A DNA stretch of 64,000 nucleotides from Cephalotrichum gorgonifer. Its lineage: Eukaryota; Ascomycota; Sordariomycetes; Microascales; Microascaceae. The DNA is taken from assembly GCA_900312665.1 (NCBI GenBank), contig ONZQ02000003.1, positions 950,648 to 1,014,647 of the forward strand. Direction: 5' to 3'. The translations under genes were made by a program, and so were the position numbers. Below the pieces are notes generated by a model, which was not told the origin of the DNA, made no database searches, and worked only from the letters and a program-made list of their open reading frames with translations. This document shows, in pieces, positions 44,719 to 56,383 of the stretch (its first letter is position 1; every line of letters starts with the position of its first letter).

Positions 44719-45129
44719 AATCTCAGGCCACAAGGCGAATAGATCAGGTGACCACGCGTGGCGTGATGGCATCTGAGAGGGGGCGCAACATGCTTGGGTG
44801 GGAGAGAGAGGCGCGGGCGCCTACAGAGTCGGATGAGTGCATCGAGATCCGTCTGTGAGGATGATCCACGCTGGTGGCACTTGCCTTATTTTCTAACATG
44901 CCAAGGGAGGAAACCGGAGGGCGCCTTCTGCTTTATACGCCCAGTATGCGTCTGGTTCATTCTTCGCACCTTCCTCCACTACGTCCGAGCTAATTCAACT
45001 ACGGCAACTCTAGCCATCTCCACCTTCTGTTTAAGGTGCTGCTGGGGACAGGAGTCGAAAAAGCGCTCCTCTTCCTGACGAAGCCCCATCACGTACAGCA
45101 TCGCACGAATATCCACCACCCACGCCAAC
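44719..45129. other. Intergenic upstream of the HNH gene
   Basis: 411 bp with no supported exon; presumed promoter of the HNH-domain gene. Confidence 0.45.
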
Positions 45130-46382
45130 ATGGCATCAATTCCTCCCATTACCCCCCATCCCTTAGAAGACTCATCGAGCTTATCTTCAACCCATTCTGT
45201 CACTGATCCCGGTTACGACCCGCGCGACGAGGCGCGTAGCATTCTTGGTTCCTATGATCCAGCTGGCGTCGATGACGATTCTGAGAATATTCTTAACCTC
45301 TTTCTGGAGCACCTTCCCAGGGATGGGCAAGCTATTCTTGCGGCCGAAATAATCGAATTCGTGCACCAACCAATCAAGATACGGCAGTTGAGAAACTTTT
45401 TGGTTGATGCTATCCTAAAGCCCAGTATGTCATCGACCAGAAGGAAAAGGCTATCTAGTGTCTTCCCAACCGCCTGCATCTCTAACAATTCTCTAGTGAA
45501 GGCTTCAGGCGGGAAGACACCGCGATCTTCCGTCAGAGAATCCCCGAGCTCGGCCGCAAGCGAGGAAATCAATTCCTCTATGCCAGGGATTGTGGGGTCG
45601 TCAAGATCCGACCAAGGGGCTCTGAAGGCACGGTGCCTCAGGCGGGACGGTTTTCGATGCCCTATTTCGGGGTACTACGATCGCGCCTCTGTCGACAAGG
45701 GCTTGGTCGACCCGCCAGAGGAGGAGGTGGCCGCTCCAACCGAATGCTCTCATGTGCTCCCGTTTGCTCTTAGGAAGATGGATGGGAATGATGAGCGACA
45801 GGTACTTGTGCACTTGCTTCTCGCTCTGCTATTTTACGCTTCATTAACCTGTTATCTTAGGTTCGGAATGCCGGAACAATCTGGTATGCCCTACATCGCT
45901 ACTTTCCAGCTCTCCGACATACTATTGGTCCGAACACGGTAAACCAGGAGTCAAACGCCATCACACTGGATACGTATCTCCATCCTATGTTCGGAGTGTT
46001 CCAACTGGGTTTGGAACCGATCGACGAGGCAAGTACATGTTTTCCGTAGGATATTCTAGGTGGAAAATATTAACCGAATCAGGGACCACAGGGCACCTAC
46101 CGGCTTCACCAGTTTGGCCGCGGCTCCCGACTGAAAACCCCATTCCCGATGCCTGACACCATCACCCTGACCTCGAACAATCCGGCCGTACCACTCCCCA
46201 ACCCAGAGTATTTTGATGTCCATTATCGAGTTGCTAAAATACTGGACGTAAGTGGTATTGGACGCAAAATTTCTGAGGCTGAGAGCACCGAGTTGGAGCT
46301 ATCGAAACCTGCGACTCTCGCTCCAGATGGGTCGACTGACCTACAGTCTATTCTCGCCTGCAAGTTTCTAATAGGTATCTAG
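45130..46382 (+). CDS. HNH nuclease-domain protein (fungal type) with a GC-AG intron
   Basis: Encodes 352 residues in four exons: 45130-45424, 45497-45801, 45861-46028 and 46092-46382. The HNH-type core runs from about residue 140: CLRRDGFRCPISGYYD (Cys153) followed by TECSHVLPFALRK (His184), then an all-helical tail with NAGTIWYALHRYFP, NAITLDTYLHPMFG and YFDVHYRVAKIL. This order is typical of a large fungal HNH family of unknown function. The third intron has donor GAG|GCAAGT and acceptor CACAG; the competing GTACAT donor two bases on gives the wrong phase. Intron 1 is 72 bp and can be read through in frame, so a longer isoform is possible. Confidence 0.8.
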
Positions 46383-47829
46383 GAGATCCGGACTGGGAAT
46401 GCCCTACGATTAAGGCTTATTTCTCCCTGAGCCTAGATTGGGTTTGCGGGAGCTGAATTTCGCGGAGGCGAAGGGAGCTCTGGAATCTGGTCTTTTCTCG
46501 TGTCTCCCATCGCGCCCTGACACCTCCAAGGACAGCATCATGCGAGAGGATTGTGTGTGTTCGACGGGCTGAATGACGGCTTAAGATAGCATTCAAGGCC
46601 GAGTGACTGATGATCCAAAGGAAGAAAAAGAAAGGCCAGGTCCAGATTCTAGGCTCTCAGTCACGCCTCCCACATCTAAGAATTCAGACCCTACAGCTCT
46701 TTTTTTTTTTTTACGCGACTGAGAGTGCGTCGGCGAATGATGCCGGATATGATAGGAGGATGTTCGAGGAGATAACCGAAAAGGGCGACTCTGGCTTAGA
46801 AGCCGGCTTTTTTTTTTAAAGGAAGATCCGAACGCGACCCCTGGTACGGAGCAAAATGACGAATCCGGGCCCCGATGAGCAACAGCACATCCACGACCCC
46901 AGCATGTCCCGAGTTAGGACCGTGGAGAGCGGTCGCGGCATATTTGAAGAGAAGGAGAAAATCTCAGCATCAGAGCCGCAGGAATCTCCTAGCGAGGACG
47001 GCGTCACTCTCAGCGGGGAGGACAATGGCGGAGGCAGGCGATAAGGAAACTAATAGGTCGTTGTAGAACCCCGAGGATCTTGCGGGTGCAGTCGTAGGTG
47101 AACTAGAAACGGAGGCAATATCGCTCAACTATAGCCTCGCGTATTTGACCCTTGACCCTTCAGCATGTGAAGTGCGTGTGTGTGACTCGAGTGGCAAAGG
47201 TCGTCCCCTTCTCCCACTTCTATGATCTTTGTCAACTTGGCCCCTATGACCTTGAAACTTGGGGGCAGTCATCTTGTCCGTGATGATCACTAATCGCAGG
47301 AGTCCCAGTTCGAATGGTCAACCCGCAGTCGTCCTCGGCGGGGTGCGTTATCCAGCACACGATGTCGTGGCGCGGAGGGTATATGGCTAGTAGATGTGCT
47401 ATTCTTGCAGGCTCTAGGCATGGCGCTCGCCAAACTCCGCCCGGGTTGCCTCGCGGTATCACACTTGCCTTGCGACATCGCGGTTGTGGGGAATGGGAAA
47501 GCTGTTGGCAAGACAGATTGAGCGGGGGAGGAGGGCGGAGCGGGGACTAGACGGACGGAGACATTTGGTTCGTGGGACGAGCATTGGTCTGTACACGATC
47601 ATTGTGATAGTTCTTCTAGTTACTTCAATGTCGGAAAGGAAAGCTCTGCTGACACTTTGGCTACTAATTTTCACTCGTGGGCTTTTCAACTGCTACTCAG
47701 TGAATCTTATAAAACATATGCTAATAGACGACTTGTATTACAAGCAATAACGGGTGCTGCCGGATCTTCGGACATGGGCACGGGCACGGGCACGGTATGG
47801 GAGCTAAATTAGCGTGGCCGTGGCGCTAC
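46383..47829. other. Intergenic, no gene called
   Basis: 1.4 kb with poly-T/poly-A tracts near 46700 and 46808-46818, and a GGGCAC triple repeat near 47775-47795. A 62-codon hydrophilic frame at 46856-47044 starts with ATG but has no support. Confidence 0.4.
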
Positions 47830-48204
47830 CGCTAACCCGTATTTGCTAGTTTCGTTCACCCCCGGCTATCTGACAGGATTCGACCTGTCCTACAAAGTAT
47901 ATTGTGTGTTTGCGAGCTAGCATTCCAATGCTGAGGGATGATTATCTTGTCCTAACTTTCCCACCAATACCACACACCTGTATGTGACGACCAGGATTGC
48001 GGCCTGGTGCTCTTCCGGGACTAATTCTCTTCTTGGTCAAGCAAACAACTGGGGTCTAGATGTAGCGGCCTGGGGATCTCGTTAAGGAACTTAAATCTGG
48101 CCCATGGCCTTGTCATGCGGTGAAGTGCCCCTTTCCGGCCTCTGTCCAGCGCCATCTGCGTCTCAAGTGCGATTATCCGTCCTAAAACCCCGAGTCCACC
48201 CGCG

Positions 48205-49435
48205 ATGGAGAAGAGAGAGCCAAAGCAAGAAGATCCAACTGGCTGTAATGTCCACTTAGATCATGTCGCGGAAAGTAGTAAGTTGGATGCTCTGCAACAC
48301 ATGTAGACTTGGACTGTTGATCTTATCCGCCATTCTCAGAACTCCCGCCAGGATCCAAGATACTCTGTATAAGCCCGTCAGGCAAGAGCCAGTGGGTAAC
48401 AACGGTGAAAATTACCGTACAGCTGCCCAATGGTACAATTGAAGAGTTTTTCAAGAAGGTAGAGTAATATCTATCCCAAGCCATATATATATATACCCGT
48501 AAAGCCGTTTTCCTGACCCGGCAATAGGGCGCCCCAGGTATAGACGGGGAACGCATGATAAGGGGCTCTTTCGAAGCCGAGAAGGCCATTTATAGCTTCA
48601 TTCCAGACCATGTCCCCCACCCTATCGCTTGGGGGACCTTTGCCGACGACGCCGACACCCATTTCTACATGTGTGATTTCGTCGACATGCGCGACGACCT
48701 CCCCAGCTTGCGCGGGTGGGCGGAAGCCGTGTCTACGCTACACCTGAACAGCATGGGCAAATCTCCCACCGGCCAGTTCGGGTTCCACGTCACGACGCAC
48801 CTCGCGAATGTGCCCGTCAACAACGCTTGGAACCCATCCTGGACGGCATTCTGGACGCAGCAGATGGAGGGTCTGTTCGATCAGGAAGCCAATGCCCACG
48901 AGGACCGGGACGTCGAGCTTGACGCGCTGAAGACTGCCTTCCTGGAAGTAGCGATTCCGAGGTATCTCGGGCCGCTGGAGAGTGGCGCGCGATCCGTCAA
49001 GCCGTGCCTCATCCACTCTGATCTCTGGCCCGGTAATGTCAAGCCAAGGTCGGCGACGGGTGAGCTCTGCCTCTTCGATGCCTGCGCGTACTGGGGCCAC
49101 AACGAAGGTTCGGCCTCTCCTTTTATATGCAGTTTGATCGTTTTTCTTTCACTGACCTCGAGATTTAGCCGACCTCGGTGTATGTCGAAACCCAAGGTAT
49201 AAATTGGGCCCGCCGTGCATCCAGGAATAGCTCGAGCGGGTTCCTATCTTCGAGCCTGCCGCGGATTTTGATGGGAGAAACGCCGTGTATGCAATGAAGT
49301 ACCATGCTCTCCTTTCGGTCATGTACTCGAAGGACCCTGGGTTTAGGCAAACACCTCAAGGACGAGCTCGCGGCTGTGATGAAGATGGTTGGGCTGTCGA
49401 CTCAGTCGAGAACCAAGCACGCGAACAAGCTCTGA
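48205..49435 (+). pseudogene. Fructosamine/ketosamine-3-kinase gene with premature stop and frameshift
   Basis: Exons 48205-48277, 48340-48458, 48528-49107 and 49169 onward. These proteins phosphorylate ketosamines on glycated proteins. The match is good: KLPPGSKILCISPSGKSQW, VKITVQLPNGTIEEF, RGSFEAEKAIYSFIPDHVPHPIAWG, GQFGFHVTTH, then the kinase motifs LIHSDLWPGN and LFDACAYWGHNE, and ADLGVCRNPRYKLGP. In exon 4 TAG at 49228-49230 replaces an expected Tyr codon (IQE-stop-LERVPIFEP). The homologous reading continues with VYAMKYHALLSVMYSKDPG and needs a frame change near 49352 to reach DELAAVMKMVG and the old stop at 49433-49435. Ending at the TAG gives 277 residues, all catalytic motifs but about 65 residues short. 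A truncated active kinase is not excluded. Confidence 0.75.
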
Positions 49436-49778
49436 AGGCCCCCATATAAGATATGTATCAATATCTATATCTCTTGGTTAGTCTTCCTAGTTTGGATGGG
49501 ATTACTTCGAGGGTTAGTGTAGGCCACGCCTACACTTCTGCAACCTACTCTTGTCTTGACCGTGATGATATGACATCCAACAAGATGGATACTCTCCTGT
49601 AAGTAGCAAACATTCCCGGTTCCGGATGCAGTGGAGGTGGCCCCATCCGTGTAGGTAGAGACATACCTAAGCAGAACACTCGACGCCAAACATTCCCCAC
49701 TCAGCATTTTTCCTTGCTTCACTTTCAAGGTCATCGTAGAATGCCGTTTCTGGCGCTGCCCCTCTCTTACAGTTCAGC
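49436..49778. other. Intergenic upstream of the MFS gene
   Basis: 343 bp with no supported exon; presumed promoter of the transporter. Confidence 0.45.
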
Positions 49779-51684
49779 ATGCCTGATACACTGGGAGGCT
49801 CGCTTGCCATGTCCGAGAACGCCATCGAAGAATTGACATCGACACATGGCGCAGACAGGACCAAGGCCTCAATACAGAAGGCCGCTGACAATATAGAATT
49901 GCCCCAGGCTCTACCTGACCAGCCGTACTCGATCTTCACGAGTCGAGAGAAGAGATGGATCAGCTCCGTTGCCTCCTTCGGCGCAATGTTCTCGACTCTC
50001 ATGAGCTACATCTACTTCCCCGCCATCGTTCCCATGGCGAACGACCTCGGCGTCAGCGTTAACCCCATCAACTTGACCGTGACCTCCTACCTAGTTGTCG
50101 CAGGTATAGCACCGGCTTTCATGGGGGATCGGGCAGACCAAGGCGGGCGGAGGCCGGCGTACATCCTGATGTTCATACTCGCCTTGGCATCCAACATTGG
50201 CCTGGCCTTACAGGATTCGTACCCAGGTCTCTTCGTTCTTCGGATGGTACAGAGTTCTGGAGCCTCTGGTATGGCTCTCATGTGATCTACGCAGTCTAGG
50301 CCAGGGTCTGACTTGACTTCGCAGGCTCGTATGGCGCGGCGTACGGAATCGTGGCTGACATCACAACCGTCTCAGAGAGGGGTTCCTTTGTCGGGTCTCT
50401 CATCTTCTTGTGCTGCTTCCACCAATCCGACCTGGATCTGACAGCCTAGACGATAGCTAACACCCAAACACTGGATCTAGCACCAACGCCGCTCCAAGCT
50501 TCGGCCCAGTCATTGCTGGCGTCCTAGCCCAAAAGCTAGGTTGGAGAGCCATCTTTTGGTTCTTGGTCGTATTGACTGGCGCCTACCTCGTAGTCGTCGT
50601 GCTCTTTCTATCGGAAACCCAGCGAAAGCTCGTGGGAAACGGGAGCATACCGACGCTAGGGATACATCGATCTCTGTTTGACAGGTTCACCAGGGATCGT
50701 CTGGTTTACTCGGATGAATCTCACGAGACTCGGAGTAAGCGGAAACACCACTTTCCCAATCCATTCAAGTGCATCCCCATGCTCTTCCACAAGGGCAACT
50801 TCACCATCATTCTCGCGGGGTCTATCACGTACGCGGTAAAGATGGTTCTCCAGACATCACTAGCGTCCCAGTGCATCGTGGTATACGACCTCGACTACCT
50901 CCAGGTGGGCCTGGTCTATCTTCCTTCTGGAATCGGTGGAGCTATGGCGTCATATACAACAGGTAAGACCAGTTGCTGAGCTTCGGAGAGATACTCTCAA
51001 TCATTGGTGGCAATCTACGAACTAAATAAACAGGAATACTTCTCAATAAAAACATCAAGAAGGTCTCATCCGAGATGGGCAGGGACGAGCAGTACCGGAG
51101 AGGCGACGACATCTCCGACTTCCCAATCGAGGAGGCTCGCCTTATCGGAGCCTATTCCTTGATTGGCTTGGCCTCGTTAAGCACCGCTGGCTACGGCATC
51201 AGTCTTATGGAACGAGCGGTGAGAACATATCCGTCACTCCAATAGGTGGTGGATATTTCTTGCGAATGATGGCAAACTAAGCTGACAGAGCCGGTATAGC
51301 ACATCTCAGTTCCCCTGATCATGCAATTCATCAGTGGAGCGGCAACATCCAGCATCTTCACCGTAAGCCACTCAATTACCCAGGAAGTGAAGAATGCCTC
51401 TTGCTCTACGACACTAATGCGGACATGCATAGCTTTGCGGCACACTGCTCACTGACCTGAACCCCCACGCGTCCGCGACCGTCCAGGCATCTTACAACCT
51501 CGTGCGGTGCATCGGAGCCGGCGCGGCGATCGCATCGCAGCAGCCCCTAGCCGACGCCATCGGACTGGGCTGGTGCTTCGGCATCTTCGCAATCATCATG
51601 CTGTGTGCCGGGCCGTTGGTTATACTTCTAAAGAAGCGCGGCATGGCGTGGAGGCGACAGGGTCAAAATAAAGCTTCTAGGTGA
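49779..51684 (+). CDS. MFS drug:H+ antiporter-type exporter (DHA1, Qdr-like)
   Basis: Encodes 518 residues in six exons: 49779-50268, 50325-50409, 50481-50962, 51034-51218, 51300-51362 and 51433-51684, all phase-consistent. A hydrophilic N terminus of about 50 residues ends in PYSIFTSREKRWI, typical of fungal DHA1 proteins. The membrane part shows ANDLGVSVNPINLTVTSYLV and the loop 2-3 motif GDRADQGGRRPAY (MFS motif A), GLFVLRMVQSSGASG, TNAAPSFGPVIAGVLAQKLGWRAIFWFLV (motif C region), LVYLPSGIGG and GWCFGIFAIIMLCAGP. Substrate is unknown; relatives export drugs, organic acids or polyamines. It lies in the plasma membrane by family. Confidence 0.9.
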
Positions 51685-52211
51685 GGAATACTCCCGCGCC
51701 TGGCCTCGCCATAGCCTTCGTTTGGCAACCCGGCATGCGGGTACTCTCAAGTGCGCATTAGGCACCGGCGCCATAGTCGTGATAGCTTCACTTTTTGGAG
51801 CTGGAGGCCCACCGCCGGGTAGTAAGTAGAAGTGTGGATGAATGGTGTGGATGGATGAATCAACGGGAAGTGGGGCGTGGTAGTATCGTTGGGGTGGTGC
51901 GTGCCTGGCGACTGCTAATTATTAGCGTGTAGAACCTTCCGGTAGTTAGTCGAGTGTGGCAAAAAACTGTGGCGTCGCCGGTGCTCAGTAATAGCGCTTG
52001 CTGTCCAGTAAGAGAGCCGGGGATATAACCGGGCCCCGGGTCCCGACCTTCCCATCAGAAGCCAAAAATCTTCCACCAAGTTCCAACCTCCCACCATCAT
52101 CCACACCAAACCGACACTCTCCGAAATCTCGAACCTCGATCTCTACCGAACCCGGAACACCACCAACCTACTCCTCCACCCACCCACACACTCACAAACC
52201 CCCATCCCAAA
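51685..52211. other. Intergenic, no gene seen
   Basis: 527 bp between tandem genes. The right part is C/A-rich (52060-52210), typical of a fungal 5' UTR for the CX9C gene. Confidence 0.5.
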
Positions 52212-52870
52212 ATGCCTCGTCGCAACAACGGCCCTGCTCGCTCCACCGGGATGCGCGCCCCTTCGCGTCCCACCGCTCCCGCGCCCGCCCCGGCTCCCGC
52301 CCGCCCCGCCACCACTGCCGCTGCTCCTCCCCACGCTGCTGCTCCCACCCAGGCCGCTGCTCCCGTTCAGTCTTCCGGAGGCGGCATGCTGAGCCAGATC
52401 GCTTCCACCGCTGCGTACGATAGCCCCCCCTCCCCCCTTCCCCTCGCTTTCCCCATACCCCGGTGCTGCCTCGAGCACCATTGCGCGAGGCGAAGCAGTC
52501 AAATCGGCGAGGAACACCCCTGAACTAACGAGAACTCAAAAACAGCGGTGTCGCTATCGGTTCCACGGTCGGCCACGCCATCGGCGGCCTCTTCAGCGGC
52601 GGCTCTGCTCCCGCTGAGACCGTCCAGGCCGCGCCCGTCAACACGCAGTCGCAGTACCAGGCCGGCAACTGCGGCCCCGCGCTGGCCCAGTTCACCAAGT
52701 GCATGGACGAGCAGGGCGGCAACATGCAGATCTGCAACTGGTATCTTGAGCAGCTGGTACGTTTTATACATGTTTCTATCCCCTACCCCGTGATTAAAGC
52801 GAAGGCCCAGTTCTTCTAACAAGCTTTGCCCCCTTTACAGAAGGCTTGCCAGGCTGCTTCCGGCCAGTAA
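52212..52870 (+). CDS. MIX17: Twin CX9C mitochondrial protein (Mix17/CHCHD2-CHCHD10 family)
   Basis: Encodes 147 residues in three exons: 52212-52414, 52546-52756 and 52841-52870. The N terminus is Arg-rich then Ala/Pro-rich (RSTGMRAPSRPTAPAPAPAPARP). A conserved hydrophobic Gly-rich segment follows (GVAIGSTVGHAIGGLF). The CHCH domain ends the protein: C-GPALAQFTK-C and C-NWYLEQLKA-C give two exact CX9C motifs, expected to form disulfides after Mia40-dependent import into the intermembrane space. The last exon is only 30 bp and supplies the fourth cysteine. Length matches the yeast and human relatives. Confidence 0.93.
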
Positions 52871-53079
52871 GCAGTTGGTGAAGAAGAAAGAGGTGGAAAG
52901 ATGGGAAGGTTCTTGATACGATACGCATTGGATTGGCGCAAATAATATCTCCTCTTTGCATCTTATCAGCGCAGAATAATTATAAATGATGCATACTGAT
53001 AGTGTACAAATACATTCGCGTCTCTGACATTTATAATTCCCTCCGTGCTCTCACTGGCCATGTGCTTCCATCTGCTCAA

Positions 53080-54721
53080 TCATTGGTCCTCGTCTTCCGG
53101 ACGTGGCTCAAAGTTTAGCTGTCATTGGTTAGCTCGTTAACGTATAAGCGGCGTCGGGGAGGAGGAAGCACGTACCGAGTTGCCGTTGTAGAATTCAGGG
53201 TCCCGACGCTGCCTCGCGGAGTCCTGTAGCGTCTGGACCCGCGAACTGCTACTGCTCTTCGCTCGCTGCGTCTGTGGTCGACCCTCTGGGGGCAGATCCG
53301 CCATTTCGTGCTCCTCCGGACGACTCGGCGCCCCGCCCCCGAGAAATCCGGAGAAGAACGTCGTGATCAAGGTAAAGAACCATACGAATAGTGAAGTGGT
53401 ACTCTGCACTATACCCCCTCCCGAACTCGCCGTCGCGAACTTCGGGATCGGAACGAGAACTAGGGTGGCGGACGGCGTCAGGCCGAGATCCTCCAGCGTG
53501 CGGTCCTCCTCCGTCTCGTCAATGAGGCGGCTGGCCGTGGGATTCAGTACTACCCTGAACTTGTACGGGGCCGTGCTGCCATCGTTCCTGCTCGAGTCGA
53601 CCCATGCCCTGATATCCTGCCGAATATTACTACCCTTAGCGAACCGAGACCTCAGCGTCGATCCGTCGTGGAGACGGACGAGAATCGCCGCCTTGTCGCT
53701 CGACATCGCAGCGCTCGTCGACGGCCCACTAGTGACATCCGTAGAGGCATTCTGGCGTGACTTCGATTCGGCGAGCTCCCGCCGCGCCGCCTTGTCGTCC
53801 TCAATTCGCTTCAAGATCCTCTTCCTCTCCTCCTTCGCGTCTCGCTGCCTCTTCTTAACGGCATCGGCCAGCTCGTCCCGGCTCCCCTTCTTAGGCTTTT
53901 CCTTGTCGTCCGAGTCCGCTTCCGCGCTCGCCTTTTCTTTTCCTTTCGCTTGTGCTCTGGCGTAGGCTTCGAGGGCTTTCTTTTTCGCCTCCGCCCGCTG
54001 CTGGTCGAGCCGCGCTGCACGCTCAGCGAGGAAGTTCTGGACCCCGCTCGAATCGGACCCGCTTGCGACTGGCGCAGGGGGAGCGGCGCCTCCCCGCGCG
54101 GGAGCGTCTTCAGTAGCGGAGGATATCGCCGCAGGGGGGGACGCGGGCTGGGGTGCGGGCGCGGGTGCAGGTGCAGGCGCAGGTGCTGTGGCTGGTGCAC
54201 TTTGCTCTTGCGACGGCTGGGCCCCCGCCGCGGGTGCGCCTAGGACAGACTGGACTCTGCGCGAGAAGTCGTCCTTCGAGGTCCCGGTGGGGATGTATTC
54301 CTTGAGCTCTCCATTCCTAAGGACGACGACAGTTGGGATCTTGGGCACTGGGAAGATGGCGGTCAAATAACCCGCCTCCTGGGACCCCGCTTTTAGGCGA
54401 AGGGCCACTGCCGCCGACGCGATGCTTTGAGCAACCTATTGGGCCCAGTCAGTTACGCTGCCCGATGCCTGGCAGACGAAGTGGCGAGAAGACGAATTCA
54501 GTCTTACAGAGTCCTCCGCCAAGAAATCGCTCTCCCAGCGCTGGCTCTCCTCCCCGTCATCTGCGACCCTAGTTAGCAAGGAGCTCCCGCGCTAGATAAT
54601 ACTCGCGGCACCGGTTGCACATGCGAGAGACAGCTAACCTACCCGTGACGAAACAGAGGACGGCCTTATTGTTTTGGACTGCGGAGGCAAGAGCCTCCTG
54701 CAAGGTTCCAGAGAAGAACAT
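53080..54721 (-). CDS. UBX-domain ERAD protein (UBXN4/erasin-like)
   Basis: Encodes 476 residues in four exons: 54643-54721, 54508-54560, 53176-54435 and 53080-53118. The N-terminal thioredoxin-like segment begins MFFSGTLQEALASAVQNNKA and includes PKIPTVVVLRNGELKEYIPTG. A low-complexity Ala-Pro linker follows, then a charged coiled coil rich in Lys/Arg/Glu. The UBX domain spans about residues 280-370 (AAILVRLHDGSTLRSRFAKGS, YKFRVVLNPTASRLI, EEDRTLEDLGLTPSATLVLVP). A membrane hairpin (SLFVWFFTLITTFFSGFLGGG) precedes the tail ending EFYNGNSLNFEPRPEDEDQ. The human relative tethers the p97/Cdc48 ATPase to the ER. It is divergent from SHY1 with 367 bp between starts. Confidence 0.92.
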
Positions 54722-55088
54722 CACAACGGGATAAAATTTATAGAAGCGATGTGGCAAGGTGAGGAGTGGTGGGATAGAAGGGCGACGACGTGTGCATGGA
54801 GTTGGAGTTGGTAAGCTGGTGCTACAGGCGGACGTGGATGTTGTGACGTCTGCAGGGATGTACCCCAGGGCGTCCGTTTAAAGAGCGCAGGCTCATCAGG
54901 TTCCTGCACTGAGGCGCCTTCCTTCCTCTCTGCAGGGTTGATGAGAGACTCCCCGGGTGAGGCTATAAATTAGGCGATGATTTACCGCAACATCTCACAC
55001 CACTATGCTTCCTAGCATCACGAGATTTCGAGGTCTCAAGTCTTGAGTTTTGACTTTTCCTCCGCCGTCCCCTCAACTCTCGCCTACA
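54722..55088. promoter_or_regulatory. Bidirectional promoter region of the UBX gene and SHY1
   Basis: 367 bp separate the two divergent start codons, so both promoters and leaders must lie here. No clear TATA box is visible. Confidence 0.5.
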
Positions 55089-56344
55089 ATGAGCTCCGCG
55101 CGGTCCCTCTTAACACAGCCGATCCGGCGTCTCCGGCCGTCCGCCTTCCGCCAATTCAACCAGCTCCCAAAATCGCAGGCGGCCCCCTGGCGCGCGAGAT
55201 TCTCAGCCACGCCCCTACGCCGCCAGCGCGACCCCGCCGACGAGCCCGGCTTCGTCTCCCTCATCGACCAACAGCCGGAGCTCGTCCGCACCGGAAGGAA
55301 ACATGGCCTCGGCCTTCTATTCTTGGGTATGCATCCTGACCCCCCCCGGGAACAAGGGTTTCGGTTTCGTTCCTCCCTCGTGTCCACAGGAAAACCTAGC
55401 AGCTAATCCCGGTCCACCTCCACCACTAGCTCTCATACCGATCACAGCCTTCGCCCTCGGGACCTGGCAGGTAAAGCGCCTCCAATGGAAAACCGACCTC
55501 CTCGCGATACTTGAAGACCGCCTCATCCGCGACCCCCTACCCCTCCCAGCCCACATCGACCCCGCCGCGGTCCCGGACTTCGACTACCGGCGCATCTACA
55601 CGACCGGCCGCTTCCGCCACGACAAGGAGATGTTGATCGGCCCGCGCATGCGCGACGGCGAGCAGGGCTACGAGGTCGTCACGCCGCTTGAGCGCGAGGG
55701 CGACGGGACCACCATCCTGGTCAACAGGGGCTGGATAGCCAAGGAGTTCAAGGACCAGAAGACGAGGAAGGACTCACTCCCCACGGGAGAGGTCCACGTC
55801 GAGGGGCTGCTGAGGCAGCCGTGGAAGAAGAACATGTTCACGCCCGACAACAGGCCAGACAAGTGGGAGTTTTACTTCCCCGACGTGGTACAGATGGCGG
55901 AGCTGGTAGGGAGCCAGCCTATTTGGGTCGAATCAACACTGGGTATGCCTACTGCTTTCTTCGTCTCCTCCTTCTGGATATCGCCTCCGTCATCCCACGG
56001 CGCGACATTATACCATCTTCACGAGACCCCTGCGCTAACTCTCTCGACAGTGCCCGACTACCTCAAGATAGTTGACCTCAAATCGCGAGGCGACCCAATC
56101 GGCAAGCCTCCAGTCGTTGGTCTAAGAAATAACCACGCACAATACATTTTCACCTGGTAACGCCTTTCCCAGTCCCTTCTCTTGACCCCTTCAACCCCTA
56201 AGCAAACGCCTTGGAAGAATTAAATAATAACACCGCGCTAGGTATGCTCTTGGCATAGCCACATCAATCATGTTATTCATGGTAGCGAGGAAGAAGCCGA
56301 CCTCCGAGGTAGGACGCCGGGTACGCCTGAGTAGGAATTGGTAG
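55089..56344 (+). CDS. SHY1: SURF1/Shy1 cytochrome c oxidase assembly protein
   Basis: Encodes 319 residues in four exons: 55089-55326, 55430-55942, 56051-56156 and 56242-56344. A presequence rich in Arg/Ser (MSSARSLLTQPIRRLRPSAF) precedes the first membrane helix, restored by splicing as LGLLFLALIPITAFALGTWQV. The intermembrane-space domain has FDYRRIYTTGRFRHDKEMLIGPR, GYEVVTPLER, ILVNRGWIAKEFKD and FYFPDVVQMAEL. The second helix (YALGIATSIMLFMVARKK) is in exon 4, after NNHAQYIFTW. It acts in Cox1 haem a and copper-site assembly at the inner membrane. Several acceptors exist in intron 1; CACTAG fits the family. Confidence 0.95.
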
Positions 56345-56383
56345 CGCGAACATTGCTTCCGCCCGCCCCTGAGGACCCGTCAG

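Noticed and set aside
45425..45496. Read-through of HNH intron 1 as coding sequence
   Set aside because: The 72 bp are open in frame, but have a GTATGT donor and CTCTAG acceptor and translate to a Ser-rich insert without family support. Retention as an isoform remains possible.
46856..47044. 62-codon hydrophilic frame after the HNH gene
   Set aside because: Has an ATG but no family resemblance and no adjoining exon; not above chance for 64 kb.
41613..49435. DNA transposon or retroelement carrying the nuclease genes
   Set aside because: No transposase, integrase or reverse transcriptase motif, no terminal inverted repeats and no LTR pair were seen.
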